Assembly (NCBI GenBank): GCA_035575035.1
Contig: DATLYH010000241.1
Coordinates: 1-5,236 of the forward strand
Length of the DNA stretch: 5,236 nt
From: DATLYH01 sp035575035
GTDB lineage: Bacteria; Planctomycetota; Planctomycetia; Gemmatales; Gemmataceae
Reading direction: 5' to 3'
Numbering within the stretch: the first letter of the stretch is position 1; the number at the start of each line of letters is the position of its first letter. A program made the translations under genes and the position numbers. Below are positions 5,154 through 5,236 of this stretch, piece by piece. The notes below the pieces were generated by a model. That model had not been told where the DNA came from and did no database searches. It worked only from the letters and a program-made list of their open reading frames with translations.

Positions 5154-5236
5154 CTATTGGAAGGTTTCGCCAGCGGTACGGCCGACCGTGGCACCGGCTG
5201 TCGTGGCACCGGCTGTCGTGGCACCGGCTGTCGTGG
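5154..5236 (-). CDS. Possible C-terminus of an upstream minus-strand protein ending in Thr/Ala/Gly pentapeptide repeats (partial)
   Basis: On the minus strand one frame is open from the right edge to a TAG at 5156-5154. It reads repeated TTAGA units, then TVGRTAGETFQ and stop. The 15-bp DNA repeat equals exactly five codons. The last, diverged TAG tripeptide (5177-5169) differs from the repeated one at all three third positions (ACC for ACA, GCT for GCC, GGC for GGT) while keeping the amino acids, a pattern expected of coding sequence. The stop leaves 98-101 bases before the TPR-redoxin start, so this would be a same-direction neighbour. Only 26 complete codons are visible. All three minus frames and one plus frame (Val-Ala-Pro-Ala-Val repeats) are open across the repeat, so coding is not proven. 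Confidence 0.35.
   Translation of the reverse strand, partial: TTAGATTAGATTAGATVGRTAGETFQ
5187..5236. repeat. 15-bp tandem repeat, at least 3.3 copies, cut by the right edge
   Basis: The unit CGTGGCACCGGCTGT occurs at 5187-5201, 5202-5216 and 5217-5231, and a fourth copy begins at 5232 and leaves the window after five bases. The three full copies are identical, which points to recent expansion or ongoing homogenisation. The period is a multiple of three, so copy-number change would keep a reading frame. The copies are contiguous with no spacers, so it is not a CRISPR array. Confidence 0.93.

Noticed and set aside
4625..5224. 199-codon minus-strand frame starting within the repeat (Pro-Arg-Gln-Pro-Val units)
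   Set aside because: It would overlap the first 400 or so bases of the TPR-redoxin gene in another frame, where signal peptide and TPR motifs show which frame is real.
5187..5236. CRISPR-like direct repeats at the right edge
   Set aside because: The copies are 15 bp and contiguous, with no spacers and no cas genes in view.

Overview
The window looks like bacterial DNA from a planctomycete, probably near the Gemmata/Isosphaera group. This is an inference from gene content: a WD40-repeat protein with a C-terminal beta-rich domain, an exported DUF3500 protein, an exported TPR protein fused to a thioredoxin-like domain, and a possible TIGR03067-type fragment. No rRNA, tRNA, integrase or transposase was recognised to fix the taxonomy.

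Layout: (1) Positions 2-1225, plus strand: the 3' part of a WD40 beta-propeller gene. It is open to the left edge, where Trp-Asp-Leu is read before the first possible start, so its 5' end lies outside the window. (2) Positions 1226-1654: a 429-base spacer with GC-rich DNA, interleaved inverted repeats just after the WD40 stop, a short plus-strand coding remnant ending in a stop at 1600-1602, and an AT-rich tail. (3) Positions 5052 to 1655, minus strand: a two-gene unit. The first gene encodes a secreted TPR/coiled-coil/redoxin protein with a CxxC site. The second, 20 bases downstream, encodes a DUF3500 protein with an N-terminal export or anchor segment. (4) Positions 5154-5236, minus strand: a 15-bp tandem repeat running off the right edge. 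It can be read as the C-terminus of another minus-strand protein (repeated Thr-Thr-Ala-Gly-Ala) stopping about 100 bases before the TPR-redoxin gene.

The two minus-strand genes are almost certainly co-transcribed, since a good Shine-Dalgarno sequence for the second lies in the short gap between them. Both products appear to leave the cytoplasm. This suggests a joint extracytoplasmic role, with the redoxin domain supplying thiol-disulfide or peroxide chemistry, but neither the substrate nor the DUF3500 function can be read from sequence. The WD40 gene converges on this unit and has clearly lower GC (40-52% in sampled 60-base lines, against 77-78% in sampled lines of the minus-strand genes), so it probably has a separate history.

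No CRISPR array, complete mobile element, RNA gene or convincing promoter was found. The least explained items are the redoxin/DUF3500 pairing, the decayed spacer, and the repeat at the right edge.
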